From Candidatus Kuenenia hertensis (GTDB lineage Bacteria > Planctomycetota > Brocadiia > Brocadiales > Brocadiaceae), in the NCBI GenBank assembly GCA_021646465.1, contig SOET01000039.1, positions 1 to 40,984 of the forward strand: a stretch of 40,984 nucleotides of DNA. The letters are read 5' to 3'. The position numbers were made by a program, and so were the translations under genes. The notes beneath the pieces are model-generated. The model ran no database searches, was not told where the DNA came from, and worked only from the letters and a program-made list of their open reading frames with translations. Below, piece by piece: positions 32,666-40,984 of this stretch. Position 1 is the first letter of the stretch, and the number at the start of each line of letters is the position of its first letter.

Positions 32666-34132
32666 ATGCAAGTTGCACTCATTAACCCATATTTTGGCGA
32701 AGGGTCTAACTGGGAGACCAGCGGTGCCGTTCATAGCCCTCCTTTGAATCTGGGCTTTATAGCAACCTATTTGCGGGATCATGGTAGAATAACGTGTCGG
32801 GTGTTCGATCCCTTTCCCCAGGGAATGAGCATCGAGGATACCCTGAAGGCGATGGCAGATTATAACGTCATAGGCCTTGCATGTTACACCGATACTCGCC
32901 ATTATTGTTTTAACTTTGCAAAGAGACTGAAGGAACGCTATCCCGATAAATTCCTTGTGGTAGGAGGTCCTCACTGTTTCACTCTGGACAAACTTATCTT
33001 GAATCATTATCCGTTCGTTGATGCGGTTATCCGGGGAGAGGGTGAGCAATCATTGCTTGGGTTGGTACAAGGTGCAGATCCGTCAACGATTGATGGTCTT
33101 ACCTGGCGCAACGGAGAGCACATTGTTCAGAACCCAAAACGACCGTTGTTAGCAGATATTGACTCACTATACGTAGATTATGATCTTTTACCTGACATGT
33201 CATATTACAGTGGTGACAATGAGGCGCCTGAGAATCTCCGCAATTTACGGCAGGTGTATTTTATCTCTTCAAGAGGGTGCCCGTTTCAATGTATTTACTG
33301 CGCAAATGATCACTGGGAACGGAGCTGGCGTCCAATGAGTCCTGATGTGCTCGTTAGTCACATGGAACGTATTGTAAAAAAATATGGTGTTGAATATTTC
33401 CGATTTTATGACGATCTTTTTACGGTAAATAAGAAGTGGGTGACGCGGTTTTGTGATCTCCTTGAAGAACGATCATTAAAAGTAAAGTTCAGAGTACTAA
33501 TTAGAGGCGATACCAAGCCGGAGGTAATTCGAAGATTATGTCAGGTTGGGTTGGTAGCGGTAGGTCTGGGGGTTGAATCAGGGTCTGATCGCATGTTAAA
33601 AGTGATTGCAAAGGGTATCACCTCAAAACAACTCATTGAAACCATGACTGAATGTAAAAGATTGGGCTTGTGGCTGGTTGGTTCTTTTATCCTTTCACTC
33701 CCCGATGAGACACCAGCAGACTTTAAAGCAAGCAAAAAATTGATGGCGTACCCGGATGTTTTTCAGGCTCCGATCATGACGATTTTTCCAGGCACGCCCC
33801 TTTATAATCAACTAAAAAACAACGGCGAGATCAATGACGAGATATGGTTTGATACAGCGCAACAAGGCCGAATTTTATATTGTAAAGAAAATTTCCCATC
33901 GGCACGCTATTCAAGAGAGGAATTGAATAAATTACAGCTTTATGTTCATAATTATAAAAACTTGATATCGCCCCTGGCTCTCGTTCGTCTTTATGGACCT
34001 ATCAGAGGCAGTATAAACCTCGTTAAATCAGCCATGGATATTATAGCTCAGGGCAGGGTTACAAAGATAATTGAGCAGAATCCTCATGTAAAGAAAAAGA
34101 TATTGAATTTTTTCCGTTTAAAGAAAGTGTGA
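32666..34132 (+). CDS. B12-binding-type radical SAM protein, paralogue
   Basis: 488 residues, the same architecture as the preceding gene: QVALINPYFGEG, VIGLACYTDTR, FLVVGGPHCFT, CPFQCIYC and GLGVESGSDRMLKVIAKGIT. The two share motifs throughout, including YFRFYD-LFT before the C-terminal part. The start at 32666 aligns with the paralogue; ATG 32645, which overlaps the previous stop (TGATG), would add seven residues. Tandem duplication followed by divergence is likely. Confidence 0.86.
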   Translation: MQVALINPYFGEGSNWETSGAVHSPPLNLGFIATYLRDHGRITCRVFDPFPQGMSIEDTLKAMADYNVIGLACYTDTRHYCFNFAKRLKERYPDKFLVVGGPHCFTLDKLILNHYPFVDAVIRGEGEQSLLGLVQGADPSTIDGLTWRNGEHIVQNPKRPLLADIDSLYVDYDLLPDMSYYSGDNEAPENLRNLRQVYFISSRGCPFQCIYCANDHWERSWRPMSPDVLVSHMERIVKKYGVEYFRFYDDLFTVNKKWVTRFCDLLEERSLKVKFRVLIRGDTKPEVIRRLCQVGLVAVGLGVESGSDRMLKVIAKGITSKQLIETMTECKRLGLWLVGSFILSLPDETPADFKASKKLMAYPDVFQAPIMTIFPGTPLYNQLKNNGEINDEIWFDTAQQGRILYCKENFPSARYSREELNKLQLYVHNYKNLISPLALVRLYGPIRGSINLVKSAMDIIAQGRVTKIIEQNPHVKKKILNFFRLKKV

Positions 34133-34143
34133 ATTAATCAAAT

Positions 34144-35271
34144 ATGCCTTCATTACAAAAAGCTAAAAAAATATTCCGGGAACAGGGTGTTCGGGGTGTA
34201 TATAATAAACTATGGTATACTATGACTTACGGGAAAGATACTCCCCGCAAGCTGATTTTAAAAACACTCTTTCCCTATTTGCTCCATTTGCCGAGATTAA
34301 TCGAGGTGGAAACAACAACCCGATGCCATCTGAAATGTGTGATGTGCGAGCATACGTATTGGAATGAAGTTGGGAGGGACATGAGTTATGACGAATTTGT
34401 TTACATTATTGGGCAATTTCCCCACCTGAAATGGGTAGGCATGACAGGCATCGGCACCAGTTTTCTGAACAAAGATTTTTTGAGAATGATCGAATACGTT
34501 AAGTCAAAAAAAATAGACGTTGAGATCTATGACGCATTTCATCTCTTAACAAAAGACCGGGCAAAGGAATTGGTACGGCTGAAGGTCGATAAGATCATTG
34601 CCTCTATTGATGCCGCAACATCGGCAACCTATGAAAAAATTCGCATCGGTTCAAATTTTGAACAGGTGAAACAAAACCTTTCCGATTTTTTTGATATCCG
34701 TCGTGAGGCTGGGCAAATTTATCCTCAGGTGGTGTTTCACTATATCATTTCCAAATATAATTTGTATGAAACAGAAAAATTTATTGAATTACTTTACGAA
34801 GTGACCCGGGGCAAGGAGCGTCCTTCTGTTTTCTTTACGAGTATCCTTCATCAATATAAGGAAATTGAAGGACTTCCTACGGTTATTCCCGAAGAAATTG
34901 TAGAGGCTACCAACCGCAGGGCATTGGAACTGAATGTACTCGCAGCCTGGAATAAGAACGTTCCCCGTAGAAAGGCAGATGTTTGCAATTGTACCTATTG
35001 GAGTATGCCATTTATTTTTGTGGATGGCACTGTTATACCGTGTTGTGCTGGTAACGAAGGGAATCGTCGTGAATTCCAGCGTAAATATGCCATGGGAAAT
35101 ATTTTTCAAACTCCTTTTAAGCAAATTTGGAAATCAGAAAAATATTACAAATTTCGCAACCGGGTTCATAATAATGTTGTACCCGTTCAGTGTCAGTTTT
35201 GTCCTTCGTTCCATGTATCTACGTATCACGAAAATACAGAAGAACTTAAACTCTGGGAGAGTAAAGCGTGA
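34144..35271 (+). CDS. radical SAM/SPASM domain protein
   Basis: 375 residues. The radical-SAM core has VETTTRCHLKCVMCEH (CxxxCxxC) and GMTGIGTSFLNKDF. The C-terminal SPASM-type region has several cysteines (ADVCNCTYWSMPFIFVDGTV, IPCCAG, VQCQFCPSF) that would bind auxiliary Fe-S clusters. SPASM proteins modify peptides, sugars or cofactors; a role on a sugar of the polysaccharide is inferred from context. Its last 200 bp are copied at 22689. It overlaps the next gene by 4 bp (GTGA). Confidence 0.87.
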   Translation: MPSLQKAKKIFREQGVRGVYNKLWYTMTYGKDTPRKLILKTLFPYLLHLPRLIEVETTTRCHLKCVMCEHTYWNEVGRDMSYDEFVYIIGQFPHLKWVGMTGIGTSFLNKDFLRMIEYVKSKKIDVEIYDAFHLLTKDRAKELVRLKVDKIIASIDAATSATYEKIRIGSNFEQVKQNLSDFFDIRREAGQIYPQVVFHYIISKYNLYETEKFIELLYEVTRGKERPSVFFTSILHQYKEIEGLPTVIPEEIVEATNRRALELNVLAAWNKNVPRRKADVCNCTYWSMPFIFVDGTVIPCCAGNEGNRREFQRKYAMGNIFQTPFKQIWKSEKYYKFRNRVHNNVVPVQCQFCPSFHVSTYHENTEELKLWESKA

Positions 35272-36461
35272 TTTTCATTAACCCGGACAGCCGTACCAAC
35301 AAAGATATTCCTAACCTTGCCGTTTCCTATGCCACTACAGTATACCGAAGCAGGGTGATCGATCTTAATACGATGCCCGATCCGGGCGACCGCTTTTACG
35401 ATGAAAAGGAAAATGACTATGTTTTGTCGGTTCAATCAAGGAATTACGGTCATGCCCGGAAGATAAAAGAAGAGATACTCTTAAAACGCCCACATGCCAG
35501 CGTTCGGACCCTCAAGGGCATTCTGGATATCCAGTGCTGTTATCCGTTTGTTACGTTTGATGAGACCTTGAGTATTGATATCCCTTTTTCAGACCATCTT
35601 CCGTTTCCTGATTATTCATTGCTTGATTCGTTTCAGATTTTTCTGGCAAAATGGCAGTCAGGTGAGTGGTATTACCCCCTTATGACAAGCATTGGCTGCC
35701 CGTTTCAATGTACCTATTGTATGAGTCGTCGCAGGGTTTATAAAACCAGGTCGGTAGATAATTGCATTGACGAATTGCGACATGCCCAGGTGAAATGGGA
35801 CATTAAAAAATTTTGCATCATGGACGACTGTTTTAATCTTAAAAAAGGGCGTGTCTTAGAATTTGCCGCAAAGACCAAACCGCTTAACTTGGAATGGATT
35901 TGTTCGAACGGGCTTCGCGCGGATTTGTTTGATGAGGAAATCGCTGATGCGATACGGGCTTCCGGGTGCCGGCACCTTAGTTTTGGCGCTGAATCGGCCT
36001 CTGATAGAATTTTGGAAAGGATACAGAAAGGTGAAACCCTTGCCCAGATCGAGAAGGCTGTCTCAATTGCCAAGCCACGTTTTGATTCTGTAAATGGATT
36101 TTTTATCTTCGGTCTGCCGGGAACTACCATGGAGGATGATATCGAGAACTTGTGTTTTATCCTGAAACATGGGATTAATGCCCATCTTAGCGTATATGTT
36201 CCGTTCGATAAAGGCTTACAAATAGATGCTATCTTTAACAAGACCTCTTCCGGAGTGCCTCTTGATAACGATTTGTCTTCTCAATCTAACCGGATGTTAC
36301 GTTGGGCTGAGTGGATTGGGATCAGGGAATCGTCGCTTCCGGCAATTTTCAAGTATATGTGCAGATTAATCTTTCTCATTAAATACAGACCGGGTCTTCT
36401 TCCAAAACAGTTTCTTACTATTATGAGAATGGTTTATGCCAAGAGTTTATCATCTAACTGA
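35268..36461 (+). CDS. radical SAM protein
   Basis: 397 residues starting with GTG. The N-terminal part (MIFINPDSRTNKDIPNLAVS) looks like a shortened B12-binding-type domain. The core has CPFQCTYCMSRRRVYKTRSV (CxxxCxxC), FCIMDDCFNLKKGRV, LSFGAESASDRILERIQKGE and GFFIFGLPGTT. Fourth and last of the consecutive radical-SAM genes. It overlaps the next glycosyltransferase by 26 bp, so the whole group is translated as one unit. Confidence 0.85.
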   Translation: MIFINPDSRTNKDIPNLAVSYATTVYRSRVIDLNTMPDPGDRFYDEKENDYVLSVQSRNYGHARKIKEEILLKRPHASVRTLKGILDIQCCYPFVTFDETLSIDIPFSDHLPFPDYSLLDSFQIFLAKWQSGEWYYPLMTSIGCPFQCTYCMSRRRVYKTRSVDNCIDELRHAQVKWDIKKFCIMDDCFNLKKGRVLEFAAKTKPLNLEWICSNGLRADLFDEEIADAIRASGCRHLSFGAESASDRILERIQKGETLAQIEKAVSIAKPRFDSVNGFFIFGLPGTTMEDDIENLCFILKHGINAHLSVYVPFDKGLQIDAIFNKTSSGVPLDNDLSSQSNRMLRWAEWIGIRESSLPAIFKYMCRLIFLIKYRPGLLPKQFLTIMRMVYAKSLSSN

Positions 36462-37683
36462 TACACTCCCATATAGCCATTCTGTTTGGGGTGGAGCCGA
36501 ACAACTTACGGCAAAATATATTTCTGCACTTCGGAAACGTGCGCCAGGGAGACATTTTATCATTTGTCTTTTCCCTTCAACACCGGAAATTTACCAGGAT
36601 GCGTATTTTATCAGAAGCGCCTCATCGAAAATGAAATTTGGGCAGATGGTTGCTGACTTTACACACTTTGATCTAATAGCCTGTCTGGATCTGGTTAAAT
36701 TGTTTTCCCGCCTTCCGGCAAATTCCATTATTCATATCCATAATTGTAAGTATCTCTTCTTTCCTGCAATATTCGCAAATTATTTAACCCGGATACGTAT
36801 GGTTATGTCTATTTACGATTATTGGATACTGTGTCCAAAAATTTCGCTTGATAGATCCGGGGAGTTTTGTATCGCAATGGAAGGGCGTATGTGTGCAGAT
36901 TGCTATGGCAGACCGAAAAACAGGGTGAAACAAGCCTACCATCACTGGCGAAGAAAGTTTCTTCATACCTTTCTCAGACAAATTTCTCTGTTTCATGTAC
37001 TTTCACGTTCATCCGGGGATATCCTCCAAAAAAGCGGGATATCAGAATGCAAGATCAGGATTCTTCCCCAGATTGTTGAGTACGAACAAATTGATGCAGT
37101 TCCTCCTTTTCAATTTTCTTTTCCTGCAATATTATTTTCAGGCTGGATGGACTCAAAAAAGGGGCTGCATATTGCAATCGATGCCTTTGGAAAAATTGCT
37201 TCTTCTCATCCAACTGCCCGCCTCGTTATTGCAAAATTCAACGCTAACGAAGCATATGAAGCTCAAATCAGATCGAGAATTAGCGACCTTGGATTACAAG
37301 AACGTATCGTATTTTTTGATCGATTGAAACGGAATGAATTTCTTGCCTTTCTGAAAGGATGCGATTGTTTGATTATTCCCGAACAGTGGGAAAACATGTC
37401 GCCCGTGGTTTTGTGCGAGGCTATGTATACGGCCAAGCCGGTCATTGCTTCAAGGGTGGGAGGAATACCGGAATTTATATCTGACGGCTACTCCGGTATC
37501 CTCGTGGAACGAACCGATGTGGATGGATTTGTGCGTGCAATGGACAGCTTACTTTCTTCTGAAAGAAAACGCCTGATGATGGGGTCTTGCGCCCAGCAAA
37601 AAGCAGAAGTTGTATTCAATGAAAACAAGATACTTGATGGTCTTGATGAAATTTACCGGAAGGCCTCTGACAGGAAAAGTTGA
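36436..37683 (+). CDS. GT4-type glycosyltransferase
   Basis: 415 residues with a GT-B fold: LTDTLPYSHSVWGGAEQLTA at the N-terminus (nucleotide-sugar/acceptor domain), then ILFSGWMDSKKGLHIAIDAF, ARLVIAKF and the catalytic E-X7-E region SPVVLCEAMYTAKPVIASRV. It probably adds one sugar of the repeat unit. Unusually, it has several cysteines (IAMEGRMCADCYGRPKN) in the N-terminal half that resemble a zinc-binding knuckle, seen in some family members. The next gene starts 7 bp downstream. Confidence 0.9.
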   Translation: MPRVYHLTDTLPYSHSVWGGAEQLTAKYISALRKRAPGRHFIICLFPSTPEIYQDAYFIRSASSKMKFGQMVADFTHFDLIACLDLVKLFSRLPANSIIHIHNCKYLFFPAIFANYLTRIRMVMSIYDYWILCPKISLDRSGEFCIAMEGRMCADCYGRPKNRVKQAYHHWRRKFLHTFLRQISLFHVLSRSSGDILQKSGISECKIRILPQIVEYEQIDAVPPFQFSFPAILFSGWMDSKKGLHIAIDAFGKIASSHPTARLVIAKFNANEAYEAQIRSRISDLGLQERIVFFDRLKRNEFLAFLKGCDCLIIPEQWENMSPVVLCEAMYTAKPVIASRVGGIPEFISDGYSGILVERTDVDGFVRAMDSLLSSERKRLMMGSCAQQKAEVVFNENKILDGLDEIYRKASDRKS

Positions 37684-37690
37684 TCTTTAA

Positions 37691-38413
37691 ATGAATCCTT
37701 GTAAAACAAGCTGCGTTGTACTTTGCGGGGGGAAGGGGAGCAGGGCTTATCCTCTGACCCTCAAAAAACAGAAGACCATGATTACGGTTTATGAACGGCC
37801 AATTCTTCAATATATTATCGATTATTGGTCTGCCTTTGCCTCACATTTTATCTTTGTTGTTAAATATAAAAAAGAGGAAATTATACAATACGTTTCTTCA
37901 CTTTCAATTCATGCGTCTTTTGCTGAACCTGACGAATTGAGAGGTATAGCGAACGGACTGCTTTGCACTGAAAAACTGGTTCGTGAGCAATTTATTGTCG
38001 TTTTGGGTGATTGCCTTTGCAAGGGAAGTTTTCAATTGTCACCCACCTTCGAAACAGGCGTGGGCGTTTATGAGACAAATTGTCCCGATGATATTCAACG
38101 CAGTTATTCAGTTGAAATTTCAGAAGGGAAAATCTTTCGGGTTGTAGAAAAACCGAAACTGCTTCCCAACAAACTTTGTGGAATGGGATACTATTTTCTT
38201 GATCACGATGTATTTGATTACATCATTAAGACCCCAACCTCGCCGCTGAGAAATGAGATTGAGATTACCGATGTGCTTCAGAAGATGATCGAAGACGGAA
38301 AGATCCTGAAACCATTTACTTTTACTGGAGATTATCTCAATCTTACTTTCCCGGAGGATTATAATCGAGCATTGGAAATATTTAAAGACGAGAAATCTCT
38401 TGGAAGAAATTAA
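37691..38413 (+). CDS. sugar-phosphate nucleotidyltransferase
   Basis: 240 residues of the GT-A-like NTP transferase family: VVLCGGKGSRAYPLTLKKQK (nucleotide-binding GGxGxRxxPLT, with Gln in place of the usual Pro), ILQYIIDYW, VLGDCL (metal-binding Asp) and VVEKPK, GMGYYFLDHDVFD. It would make an NDP-sugar from a sugar-1-phosphate and NTP. RmlA, GlmU-N and mannose-1-phosphate guanylyltransferase families are all near; with gmd downstream GDP-mannose would fit, but the specificity cannot be read. Confidence 0.85.
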   Translation: MNPCKTSCVVLCGGKGSRAYPLTLKKQKTMITVYERPILQYIIDYWSAFASHFIFVVKYKKEEIIQYVSSLSIHASFAEPDELRGIANGLLCTEKLVREQFIVVLGDCLCKGSFQLSPTFETGVGVYETNCPDDIQRSYSVEISEGKIFRVVEKPKLLPNKLCGMGYYFLDHDVFDYIIKTPTSPLRNEIEITDVLQKMIEDGKILKPFTFTGDYLNLTFPEDYNRALEIFKDEKSLGRN

Positions 38414-38418
38414 AATTT

Positions 38419-39528
38419 ATGAAAGTTTTATATGACCACCAAATATTTGTTTTTCAAGATTATGGAGGAATTTCAAGATATTTCTACGAACTTACGAATG
38501 TGTTTAATAATCAAGAAGACATTCACTTTGATCTGCCACTTCTGTATTCAAATAACCATTACATAAGAAAGACAAATTTTTTAAAGTGTAAACCTTTTTT
38601 GGAAGCAAAAAATTTTAGAGGCAAAACCAGACTTCTAAATTTTATACATAAATATACCGAGAAAAAAATATTGCGCAAGAAAGGGTTTGATGTTTTTCAT
38701 CCAACATATTACGATCCTTATTTTTTAAAGTACATAGGAAATAAGCCTTTTGTACTAACCATATATGATATGGTTTACGAACTATTTCCTCAAATTTTTT
38801 CCACAAGAGATAAAACAAGTGTAAATAAAAAATTACTAGCCTCAAAAGCTGCAAAGATAATTGCCATCTCCGAGAATACAAAACGTGATGTAATAAAACT
38901 ATTTGGCATTAAAGAGGATAAAGTAGAAGTCATTTATCTTGGCAATTCACTTTGTTTCGGCATCACTGAAAAAGTGAAAGGAATGAGCAATGAAAACCCT
39001 CAAAAATATTTACTGTTTGTGGGTAACAGAAGGGCATATAAGAATTTTGATACATTTATTGAGTCGATTTCACCATTATTAAAAGAGGATAAAAATCTTT
39101 ACTTAATTTGCGCGGGTGGAGGTAAATTTACCCCGTCAGAAATAGCTAATTTAGAAAAGTTAGGAGTTATAAAGAAAGTAACTCAATGCTCATTCGATGA
39201 TAATATACTTGCGCAACTTTACAAAAATGCATTGGCTTTCATATTTCCATCTTTATATGAAGGTTTCGGGATTCCTATTTTAGAAGCTTTTTCTTGTGGA
39301 TGTCCTGTTATAACTAGTAATATAAGCTCACTTCCCGAGGTTGCAGGTGATGCTGCGGAATACTTTGATCCAATTGATAAAATATCAATTTCAAGTACTG
39401 TTAAGAAGGTAATATATGATCATGATTTGAGGTGTAAATTAAAATATAAAGGATACGAAAGGTTAAAAAATTTTTCCTGGGAAAAAACAGCAAATCAAAC
39501 AAAGATGCTATACAAAAGTATACTATGA
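38419..39528 (+). CDS. GT4-type glycosyltransferase
   Basis: 369 residues, GT-B fold. KVLYDHQIFVFQDYGGISRY is the typical N-terminus of this branch; YLLFVGNRRAYKNFDTFIES, FIFPSLYEGFGIPILEAFSC and VITSNISSLPEVAGDAAEYF form the nucleotide-sugar site with the E-X7-E pair. It starts 5 bp after the nucleotidyltransferase and overlaps gmd by 4 bp. From here on, the DNA is visibly more AT-rich than in the genes before it, hinting at a different origin. Confidence 0.92.
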   Translation: MKVLYDHQIFVFQDYGGISRYFYELTNVFNNQEDIHFDLPLLYSNNHYIRKTNFLKCKPFLEAKNFRGKTRLLNFIHKYTEKKILRKKGFDVFHPTYYDPYFLKYIGNKPFVLTIYDMVYELFPQIFSTRDKTSVNKKLLASKAAKIIAISENTKRDVIKLFGIKEDKVEVIYLGNSLCFGITEKVKGMSNENPQKYLLFVGNRRAYKNFDTFIESISPLLKEDKNLYLICAGGGKFTPSEIANLEKLGVIKKVTQCSFDDNILAQLYKNALAFIFPSLYEGFGIPILEAFSCGCPVITSNISSLPEVAGDAAEYFDPIDKISISSTVKKVIYDHDLRCKLKYKGYERLKNFSWEKTANQTKMLYKSIL

Positions 39529-40538
39529 AAACGGCGATTATAACGGGTATAACGGGCCAAGATGGAGCATATTTGTCGGGTTTTTTGCTAAATAAAAATT
39601 ATAGGGTTATTGGTATTGTAAGAAATGCATCAGTAGTGAATGCTAAAAACCTGAAATATCTTGGTGTTTATGATAAAATTGCGCTCATAGAAGCTAATCT
39701 TTTAGATCTGTCAAACATAATCAGAATCCTGGACAAAAACAAACCCGATGAATTTTATAATTTAGCAGCTCAAAGCTCTGTAAGTTTATCTTTTGAACAA
39801 CCAATAGGAACCTTAGAATTTAATATAGTTAGTGTTGCAAATATTTTAGAAGCAATAAAAATAGTTAATCCAAAGATAAAATTTTATCAGGCTTCAAGCA
39901 GTGAAATGTTTGGTAATGTCAGAAAAGAAAATCTACCCGTGACGGAAAATTTTGTTTTTCATCCTGTAAGTCCCTATGGAATTTCTAAAGCTGCAGCACA
40001 TTGGATAGCGGTAAACTATAGAGAGGCTTATGGTATATTTTCGGCATGCGGTATTCTTTTTAATCACGAGTCGATTTTAAGAGGCAATCATTTTGTTACA
40101 AAAAAGATTCTTAATACGGCTGTTAAAATAAGCATGGGAGAGGCTGAAAAATTAAATTTGGGAAATCTGAAGATTTATAGAGATTGGGGATATGCGCCTA
40201 AATACATTGAAGCAATGTGGTTGATGGTACAACAGGAATCTCCTAAGGATTATATTATTTGCTCCGGAGAGGCACATAGTCTGGAAGAATTTGTTCAAAA
40301 GGTTTTTGAAAAATTAGATTTAGAATTAGAGAAATTTGTAACGATAGATAAAAATCTTTATAGACCTGTAGACCTTGAAATAATATACGGAGATAATTCG
40401 GAGGCTAAAGGGAAATTAGGTTGGAATTATGACATGAGTTTTGAGCAACTCATGAACAGGCTTATAGAGGATGAAATTCAGTATGTTAGATTAGAGTTAC
40501 AAGATGTCAGCACACCACCAGATGTTACACTTGAGTAG
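39525..40538 (+). CDS. gmd: GDP-mannose 4,6-dehydratase
   Basis: Converts GDP-mannose to GDP-4-keto-6-deoxymannose, precursor of GDP-fucose, GDP-rhamnose and related sugars. 337 residues of the extended SDR family: TGITGQDGAYLSGFL (NAD(P) loop, residues 7-21), catalytic SSSEMFG (S124-E127), YGISK (Y151, K155), FNHESILRG, and RDWGYAPKYIEAMW. All catalytic residues are present. The overlap with the previous gene suggests one transcript. No GDP-fucose synthase or reductase follows inside the window. Confidence 0.96.
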   Translation: MKTAIITGITGQDGAYLSGFLLNKNYRVIGIVRNASVVNAKNLKYLGVYDKIALIEANLLDLSNIIRILDKNKPDEFYNLAAQSSVSLSFEQPIGTLEFNIVSVANILEAIKIVNPKIKFYQASSSEMFGNVRKENLPVTENFVFHPVSPYGISKAAAHWIAVNYREAYGIFSACGILFNHESILRGNHFVTKKILNTAVKISMGEAEKLNLGNLKIYRDWGYAPKYIEAMWLMVQQESPKDYIICSGEAHSLEEFVQKVFEKLDLELEKFVTIDKNLYRPVDLEIIYGDNSEAKGKLGWNYDMSFEQLMNRLIEDEIQYVRLELQDVSTPPDVTLE

Positions 40539-40698
40539 TAATTTAATAAGGTATTTTCGTTTAACGCTGGCTGACTGTCATGGTATCCCATTTCCGGTCT
40601 ATTCTTTGCCTGATTTAATATCTAAAAGCAAGTATGACTTAGAGAAACTTGCAGCAGCGTATAAAGGGCGCCCGATTAATGGATTTTTGGTAATAGTT

Positions 40699-40727
40699 CA
40701 CCGCAAAGACGCAAAGAACGCAAAGAA
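40699..40727 (+). repeat. short tandem CGCAAAGA-type repeat
   Basis: Three near-copies of CGCAAAGA(A) in a row directly before the GxxExxY remnant. Such repeats are a frequent leader of GxxExxY genes. A degenerate version lies near 16789-16802. The stretch 40539-40698 has an open frame (from 40504) without convincing protein character. Confidence 0.5.
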
Positions 40728-40736
40728 AAACTTAAA

Positions 40737-40874
40737 ATGACAAAAGAGGAAGATAAGCTATCGAATGAAATTTTGGGAGCAGCAATCGAGGTACATAGCC
40801 ATCTTGGGCCGGGATTATTGGAATCAGCTTATGAAGAAAGTCTTTGTCATGCCAGTTTATTTTATGCCTGCTAA
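40737..40874 (+). pseudogene. GxxExxY-family protein, truncated
   Basis: 45 codons: LSNEILGAAIEVHSHLGPGL followed by LESAYEESLCHA, the N-terminal half of GxxExxY proteins (including GLLESAY, the family signature), then an abrupt change and TAA. The C-terminal half of the protein (another 70-80 residues) is missing. Confidence 0.8.
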
Positions 40875-40961
40875 TATTCCATCACTAGCACAATGATTCT
40901 ATAATAATATTGCAATATGATATTTTTTATGGCATATTTACCTCAAGACAAGGAGGTGAAG

Positions 40962-40984
40962 ATGCCATTTGAAAGAAAAAGACC
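40962..40984 (+). CDS. start of a gene running off the right edge
   Basis: AAGGAGGTGA lies 2-3 nt before the ATG at 40962 (SD core GGAGG centred about 9 nt upstream); the codons read MPFERKR. Too short to identify. A 12-bp perfect palindrome (ATATTGCAATAT) near 40907 lies in the upstream region. Confidence 0.5.

Noticed and set aside
40504-40740. 78-codon open frame overlapping the end of gmd.
   Set aside because: No ribosome-binding site, and the end is a translation of the CGCAAAGA repeat. The middle may be remnant, but I cannot support a gene.

Overview
The window looks like a chromosomal segment of a low-GC, Gram-negative-type bacterium, probably a planctomycete and possibly of the anammox order Brocadiales. 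The placement is inference: it rests on the AT-rich composition, a Minf_1886-like gene beside metG, a PSP1/RicT-like protein, Tat-exported DUF362 and DUF192 proteins, and a surface-polysaccharide locus rich in radical-SAM enzymes. No marker gene here fixes the taxonomy.

Region 1 (about 1-16.1 kb) is well-kept housekeeping DNA: a Tat-targeted DUF362 protein, a glutamate-racemase homologue in which both catalytic cysteines are serines, a large chemoreceptor with duplicated sensor modules and a possible sigma-54 promoter far upstream, a lone receiver-domain response regulator, nadC, purD, an initiator tRNA with its own promoter and terminator, a relB/yafQ-type toxin-antitoxin pair whose toxin is split at a -1 frame change, tilS, a DUF192 protein, a sulfatase-modifying-factor-like protein, an operon of PSP1 protein, metG and a Minf_1886-like protein, and a secreted coiled-coil protein.

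Region 2 (about 16.1-24.2 kb) is a toxin-antitoxin graveyard. Apparently intact MNT nucleotidyltransferase/HEPN pairs (16912-17660, 17706-18504, 20242-21127) lie among broken pieces of many other small toxin-antitoxin families (MNT, DUF5615, UPF0175 with DUF3368, PIN, MazE-like, DUF433, DUF4258, DUF2283), a glycoside-hydrolase-like pseudogene joined to a copy of a radical-SAM SPASM tail, a DUF5647 pair and a 140-bp MITE-like element.

Region 3 (about 24.2-40.5 kb) is a surface-polysaccharide locus: Wzx-type flippase, a family-2 glycosyltransferase fused to a broken methyltransferase, a polytopic membrane protein, four consecutive radical-SAM proteins, two GT-B glycosyltransferases, a sugar-phosphate nucleotidyltransferase and GDP-mannose 4,6-dehydratase. 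From 30.1 kb on, the genes mostly abut or overlap. A second MNT/HEPN patch (28.8-31.1 kb) interrupts the locus and contains decayed duplicates of its own neighbours: an MNT, a HEPN tail and the start of the first radical-SAM gene. Partial copies of locus genes also lie in region 2, so the toxin-antitoxin patches and the polysaccharide genes have been rearranged together.

The window ends with a truncated GxxExxY gene and the first codons of a further gene. All domain names come from reading the translations, not from searches.
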